A stretch of 28,412 nt of DNA. It comes from Pseudomonadota bacterium. GTDB taxonomy: Bacteria; Pseudomonadota; Alphaproteobacteria; Acetobacterales; Acetobacteraceae. Each line of letters begins with the position of its first letter. The stretch's first letter is position 1. The stretch is taken from NCBI GenBank assembly GCA_021780935.1, contig JAJXXT010000052.1, positions 1 to 28,412 of the forward strand, read 5' to 3'. Under the pieces are notes generated by a model that made no database searches, was not told the origin of the DNA, and saw only the letters and a program-made list of their open reading frames with translations. Position numbers and translations under genes: made by a program. Positions 24,507-28,412 of the stretch are shown here, piece after piece.

Positions 24507-26225
24507 ATGATCACCAGGCTCACCTCGCTCGCGCCGGGCTCACGTTTTGATCTCGTGGTGATTGGCGGCGGCGTCGCGGGCATGGCGGCGGCGCTGTTTG
24601 CCGCCATTGCCGGGCGGCAGGCGCTGCTGGTCGAGAGCACGGGGTTTCTCGGTGGCACCAGCGCGCTTTCGGCGGGAACGATCTGGGTTCCGAACACGGC
24701 CCATGCCGCGGCGGTTGGTGCCGAGGACAGCTTCGAGCGGGCATTGCGGTTTCTCGACGGCGTCGTCGGCAACCATGCGCCACGGGCATTGCGGGAGGCA
24801 TTCCTGCGCTCGGGGCCACGTGCGATCGCAGCACTGGAAGCGCATTCCGCGGTCAAGCTGCGTGCCTTTGCGCTGCATCCGGACTACGAGCAGGAGGTGG
24901 ACGGCGCGGCGCGGCGTGGACGCGCGCTGGAAGCCTTGCCCTTTGACGGAAGGCGGCTCGGCGCGACGCTGAACTACCTGCGCCCACCCATCCCCGAGTT
25001 CACACTGTTCGGCGGCATGATGGTGGACCGGACTGATATCGCGCATCTGCTGAACGCACATCGCAATGTCCGCTCCTTTGCACACACGGCGCTTCTGCTC
25101 GGCCGTCATGCGCGCGACCGACTGGTAGGGCGGCGTGCGAGCCGGCTGGTGATGGGCAACGCGCTGGTCGGGCGCTTCCTCGCCTCACTCGAAGCCTGCC
25201 ATGTGCCGATCCTGCTGGAGACGCAGACCGAGGGTTTCACGACGGATGCGCATGGTGTCACGGGCGTGGTGCTGCGCGGCGCCGGTGCCGAGCGACAGGT
25301 GGCCGCCACGGCTGGCGTGGTGCTGGCCTCGGGCGGGTTTGGCCGGCACGGGACACGCCGGGCGGCGCGGCTGCACGCGCCGCTGCCCGAGCACAGCCCG
25401 ATGGCACCGGGCGCGGAAGGCGCGTTGCAGGATCTCGCCCTCGGGCTTGGTGCGGTCATCGGCGAGCACAATCTCGACGATGCGTTCTGGGCGCCGGTAT
25501 CGCGCCGCCGCCGGCCCGATGGCAGCATGGCGGTGTTTCCGCATTTCGTGCTGGACCGATCGAAGCCGGGGACGGTCTGCGTCGACCAGACCGGGCGACG
25601 TTTCACCAACGAATCGGCCTCCTATCACCGTTTCGCCCGCGCGATGTTCGAGGCGAACCGAACCTCGCCCTGCATTCCGTGCTACCTCATCGCCGACGCT
25701 CCGGCGGTGCGACGCTACGGGCTCGGCATGGTGCGGATGCGCACGCGCGATGTTTCGCCCTTTGTGCGCGACGGCTACCTCGTCAAGGCGGCGAGCATCG
25801 CAGCACTGGCAGAAGCTCTCGGCATGCGCGCGGAGGTGCTGGAGGCAACGATCTCCACCATGGGCGCGCACGCGGCGGCGGGCAGCGACCCCGATTTCGG
25901 CCGCGGCAGCACCGCCTATCACCGCGTCAACGGCGACCCCGCGCATGCACCCAACGCGACACTCGGCCCGATCGCGACCCCGCCATTCTATGCGCTGCGC
26001 CTCTATCCCGCCGAGATCGGTCAGGCCGCGGGACTGGTGACCGATGCCTGGGCGCGGGTGCTGCGCGCGGACGGATCACCGATCCCGCGTCTCTACGCCT
26101 GCGGCAACGACGCGAACTCCGTCATGGGCGGCACCTATCCCGCGCCGGGGATCACGCTCGGCCCTGCCATCGTGTTCGCCTGGCGCGCGGTGATGGACGC
26201 CGTGGGACGCGGCGCGGAGGCGTGA
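24507..26225 (+). CDS. FAD-dependent dehydrogenase, fumarate reductase/ketosteroid dehydrogenase fold
   Basis: A 572-residue flavoprotein of the FAD_binding_2 family. The dinucleotide fold is at the N-terminus (GGGVAG at 20-25, followed by LLVESTGFLGGTSALSAGTI). The substrate-domain phrase GTVCVDQTGRRFTNESASYH is in the middle, and YACGNDANSVMGGTYPAPGI is the flavin-closing C-terminal motif found in 3-ketosteroid dehydrogenase-like and fumarate-reductase-like enzymes. No heme or signal sequence is present, so a soluble cytosolic enzyme is likely. It would oxidise or desaturate a CH-CH or CHOH group of an unknown substrate. The gene follows the LDH2 gene after a 42-nt gap and ends 7 nt from the convergent transglutaminase gene. 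Confidence 0.85.
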   Translation: MITRLTSLAPGSRFDLVVIGGGVAGMAAALFAAIAGRQALLVESTGFLGGTSALSAGTIWVPNTAHAAAVGAEDSFERALRFLDGVVGNHAPRALREAFLRSGPRAIAALEAHSAVKLRAFALHPDYEQEVDGAARRGRALEALPFDGRRLGATLNYLRPPIPEFTLFGGMMVDRTDIAHLLNAHRNVRSFAHTALLLGRHARDRLVGRRASRLVMGNALVGRFLASLEACHVPILLETQTEGFTTDAHGVTGVVLRGAGAERQVAATAGVVLASGGFGRHGTRRAARLHAPLPEHSPMAPGAEGALQDLALGLGAVIGEHNLDDAFWAPVSRRRRPDGSMAVFPHFVLDRSKPGTVCVDQTGRRFTNESASYHRFARAMFEANRTSPCIPCYLIADAPAVRRYGLGMVRMRTRDVSPFVRDGYLVKAASIAALAEALGMRAEVLEATISTMGAHAAAGSDPDFGRGSTAYHRVNGDPAHAPNATLGPIATPPFYALRLYPAEIGQAAGLVTDAWARVLRADGSPIPRLYACGNDANSVMGGTYPAPGITLGPAIVFAWRAVMDAVGRGAEA

Positions 26226-26232
26226 AGCGCGT

Positions 26233-27102
26233 CTATAACGGTTCCAGATCGACGCTGACCTTCACCTCGTGCCTCCCGCCGCCGAGCAGCACGCCGCGGA
26301 TCGGGCTGATATCGCCGTAGTCCCGGCCCCAGGCAAGCACCACGTGCTCGTCGGCCACCACGAGATCGTTGGTGGGGTCGAGGCCGATCCAGCCGTGCTC
26401 TGGCCCGAGCCAGCAGCCGACCCAGGCATGCGACTGGTCCGCGCCCCGCCGGCGCGGCTGGCCCGGCGGCGGGCGGGTGCGCAGATAGCCCGAAACGTAG
26501 CGCGCCGGCAGGCCAAAGCCGCGCAGCGCTGCGATCATCAGGTGCGTGAAGTCCTGGCAGACGCCCTGCCGCCGCGCCAGCACCGTGGAGACCGGCGTGC
26601 TGATATCGGTGACGCCGGGGCGGAAGACGAAATCGTTGCGTATCCGTACCGTCAATTCGCGCAGGGCGCTAAACACCGGGCGGCCTGGCGTGAAGCAGGG
26701 CTCGGCATAGGCGCGCGCCGCCGGCTCCGCGGCGACGAGCGGGCTCGGGAAGACAAACTCCGACGCGTCGGCGCTGACCCCGCCACTGGCTGCAAGACGG
26801 GCAACCTCCTCCCAGGATTTGGTGGCCGCCTCGTCGGGCGAATTCGGTGCAGCCACCACGACCTCCGCCTCCAGCGTCACCTCGAAGCGCTCGTGCGGCT
26901 GGTCGAGAAACAGCCATGTCGTCTCGTTATCAAAATGGTCTTGCGCCCGGACGGTCCGGCTCGGCTGCGGGGTGACGGTGATGCGGGTGCCGGCAACGCT
27001 CTGCCACGGCAAGGTTCGCGGCGAGAGATGCAGCATATGGCTCGCGAGATCGACGGGGGTCGCGTAGGTGTATTCCGTCGCGTGGCGCAGCCGGTATTTC
27101 AT
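26233..27102 (-). CDS. Transglutaminase-like cysteine protein of the ATP-grasp/alpha-E cassette
   Basis: A 289-residue protein with a beta-rich N-terminal domain (YRLRHATEYTYATPVDLASH, then LSPRTLPWQS) followed by a transglutaminase/protease-like core. The catalytic triad is visible as C182 (RRQGVCQDFTHLMIAALRGF), H225 (DQSHAWVGCW) and D242 (GWIGLDPTND). No signal peptide is seen. Members of this family are encoded with circularly permuted ATP-grasp and alpha-E proteins in many bacteria, a set proposed to make or trim peptides; the actual substrate is not known. The ATG overlaps the stop of the alpha-E gene (ATGA), so the two are translationally coupled. Confidence 0.9.
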   Translation of the reverse strand: MKYRLRHATEYTYATPVDLASHMLHLSPRTLPWQSVAGTRITVTPQPSRTVRAQDHFDNETTWLFLDQPHERFEVTLEAEVVVAAPNSPDEAATKSWEEVARLAASGGVSADASEFVFPSPLVAAEPAARAYAEPCFTPGRPVFSALRELTVRIRNDFVFRPGVTDISTPVSTVLARRQGVCQDFTHLMIAALRGFGLPARYVSGYLRTRPPPGQPRRRGADQSHAWVGCWLGPEHGWIGLDPTNDLVVADEHVVLAWGRDYGDISPIRGVLLGGGRHEVKVSVDLEPL

Positions 27103-28412
27103 GCGGCACCGCGCAGCGCCGACGCCTCGGTGGACAGGCCCACCGTGCGCACCAGCGGCAGCAGCGCGAAGTAGCGGTGTGTGATGCGGTCCGACAGGTC
27201 GGCCACGGCGCCCGCGATCTCGGCGAGTTCCGGGGCCGCGGCGGCGGCGGCAACCGCCTCGTCCGGGGCCGCGGCAACGCGGCCGACCAGTGCCTCCGCC
27301 TGGGCCAGCAAGCCCGCGACCGCGCCCGCCATCGCCTCGCGCACGCCGGATTCCCCCGCCAGCTCATCGAGCAGCGCGTGCATCGCGGCGCATTGGAAGG
27401 CGAAGCCGCGCGGGTTGCCCTGGTCGGCCAGCACCAGGTCGAGCACCGGCGCGGGCTGCATCACGTCGAAATAGCGCGCCCGATAGGTGATGGCGGAATC
27501 GCAGAGCTCGAGCACCAGGGCCAGCCCCGCCTCGACCCGCGGCGGCGGCAGGTCGAGCGCGAAGCCGACCTCCGCCACGACCGCGTGCGCCCGTTCCAGG
27601 CGCCGGCCGAGTTCGAGAAAGATCCAGCCACCGCCGCGCACCATGTTCTCGGCGGCGACCCCGGCGACCGCGGTCGAAAACCGCAGCACCGCGACCAGCG
27701 CGTGCGACAGCTCGTCGAGGCTGCGTCGCACCGCAGCCGCCTCGCCCCGCGCGGCGCGCAGCGCCTGGGTGAAGGTTGCGTACATGTCGCCGGTGAGCCG
27801 GTCGCGGACGCTGTCGGTGAGGCGCGCCACCTCGGCGAACAGGGCGGGCAGCGCGCCGCCCTCCTGCGCCGCGGCGAGCAGGGCCTCGCCGATCATCGGC
27901 ACCGCCGCCTGGTCCGGCGCCAGCACCCCGGCCTCCACCAGGCAGCGCAGCAGCACGCCGAGTTCCACGCTCTCGCGCGGCAGCACGAAGGTGCCACGCG
28001 CCAGCCGCGACAGCGCCGCGCGACCGAGCCGGGCCGCGCGCTCAAGCCGTTCCACCATGCGGCCGAGCCAGAACAGGTTGTCCGCGGCGCGGCTCGGCAG
28101 GTCGCCGGCGGGGCGGCGGATCGCCAGCCGGGTGACGGTTGCTGCCGCCGGTCCCACGATGTCGCCGCCATCCTCGGCCAGCACCCAGACATCCTTCGCG
28201 ACCCCCCCGGCGGGCAGGCTGCCCGCGAGCGCCTGCGCGGGGTCGAGCACGCGCGCGAGCCCACCCGGCAACGCCTGCCACCGCCCGCCCCCCCGCACCA
28301 GGAAGACGCGCAGCACCACCGGACGCGGCTGCAACCCTTCAGCGGTGACGCAGGGCACGGTCGAGGGCGGCAGCGCGCGCGTGGCGGCCCAGGCCCAGGG
28401 CTCGGCCGCCAC
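27099..28412 (-). CDS. Circularly permuted ATP-grasp/alpha-E fusion, 3' part
   Basis: The frame stays open to the window edge, so the 5' end of the gene lies beyond position 28412. The first visible residues (VTAEGLQPRPVVLRVFLV, then WQALPGGLARVLD) match the C-terminal tail of the circularly permuted ATP-grasp (DUF404/DUF407-type) domain. From about residue 110 of the visible part, SRAADNLFWLGRMVERLERA starts the all-helical alpha-E (DUF403) domain, which continues to the end. In many genomes these are two genes; here they appear to be one polypeptide. ATP-grasp activity would ligate an amine to a carboxylate; the role of alpha-E is unknown. The Met nearest the window edge should not be taken as the real start. 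Confidence 0.88.
   Translation of the reverse strand: MAAEPWAWAATRALPPSTVPCVTAEGLQPRPVVLRVFLVRGGGRWQALPGGLARVLDPAQALAGSLPAGGVAKDVWVLAEDGGDIVGPAAATVTRLAIRRPAGDLPSRAADNLFWLGRMVERLERAARLGRAALSRLARGTFVLPRESVELGVLLRCLVEAGVLAPDQAAVPMIGEALLAAAQEGGALPALFAEVARLTDSVRDRLTGDMYATFTQALRAARGEAAAVRRSLDELSHALVAVLRFSTAVAGVAAENMVRGGGWIFLELGRRLERAHAVVAEVGFALDLPPPRVEAGLALVLELCDSAITYRARYFDVMQPAPVLDLVLADQGNPRGFAFQCAAMHALLDELAGESGVREAMAGAVAGLLAQAEALVGRVAAAPDEAVAAAAAAPELAEIAGAVADLSDRITHRYFALLPLVRTVGLSTEASALRGAA

Overview
The window is GC-rich alphaproteobacterial chromosome. The codon use, the many catabolic ABC operons and the degraded mobile DNA beside a tRNA would suit Acetobacteraceae (Acidiphilium/Rhodopila/Roseomonas-like), but that placement is a guess from sequence style and no marker gene here fixes it. 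All functional names rest on motif recognition by eye; no search was run.

Layout. (1) Positions 1-3725 look like one end of an old integrated element. A P4-type tyrosine integrase (2279-3550, minus) lies just past the 3' end of tRNA-Ser(GCU) (3726-3815, minus). Behind it are a decayed VapC toxin remnant, an intact DUF6880 gene, an amputated UPF0149-like gene and a broken IS630-type transposase start with a 21-bp tandem repeat. (2) Positions 3984-7498 (minus) hold a Nu-class-like glutathione transferase and a 952-residue single-chain fusion of the three parts of HcnABC/opine-oxidase-type amine dehydrogenases. (3) Divergently, 7629-18728 (plus) is an 11-kb run of tightly packed genes: a hydantoinase/dihydropyrimidinase-like amidohydrolase, a complete branched-chain-type ABC importer (ATPases, binding protein, permeases), a lone GAF protein and a creatinase-like M24 protein. 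These are followed by an MFS sugar-acid transporter, an RraA-like protein, 2-oxo-3-deoxygalactonate kinase and its aldolase. (4) Positions 18820-26225 (plus) start at a LacI-type operator and encode a carbohydrate ABC importer (Tat-type binding protein, two permeases, MalK-like ATPase), an LDH2-family dehydrogenase and an FAD dehydrogenase. A strong hairpin separates the binding-protein gene from the permeases. (5) Positions 26233-28412 (minus) hold a transglutaminase-like protein and the 3' part of a fused ATP-grasp/alpha-E protein, a widespread but poorly understood peptide-ligase cassette.

How the genes may work together. The divergent pair at 4640-14047 reads as uptake and oxidative or hydrolytic breakdown of a small nitrogen compound, perhaps a cyclic ureide, a creatinine-like compound or an opine. 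The M24 protein keeps creatinase-type residues while lacking peptidase metal ligands, which makes this the most interesting candidate system. The MFS-RraA-kinase-aldolase block is the lower half of a De Ley-Doudoroff galactonate-type route without a dehydratase in the window. The LacI-controlled ABC block probably imports a sugar or polyol that the two terminal dehydrogenases oxidise. These pathway assignments are inference from context.
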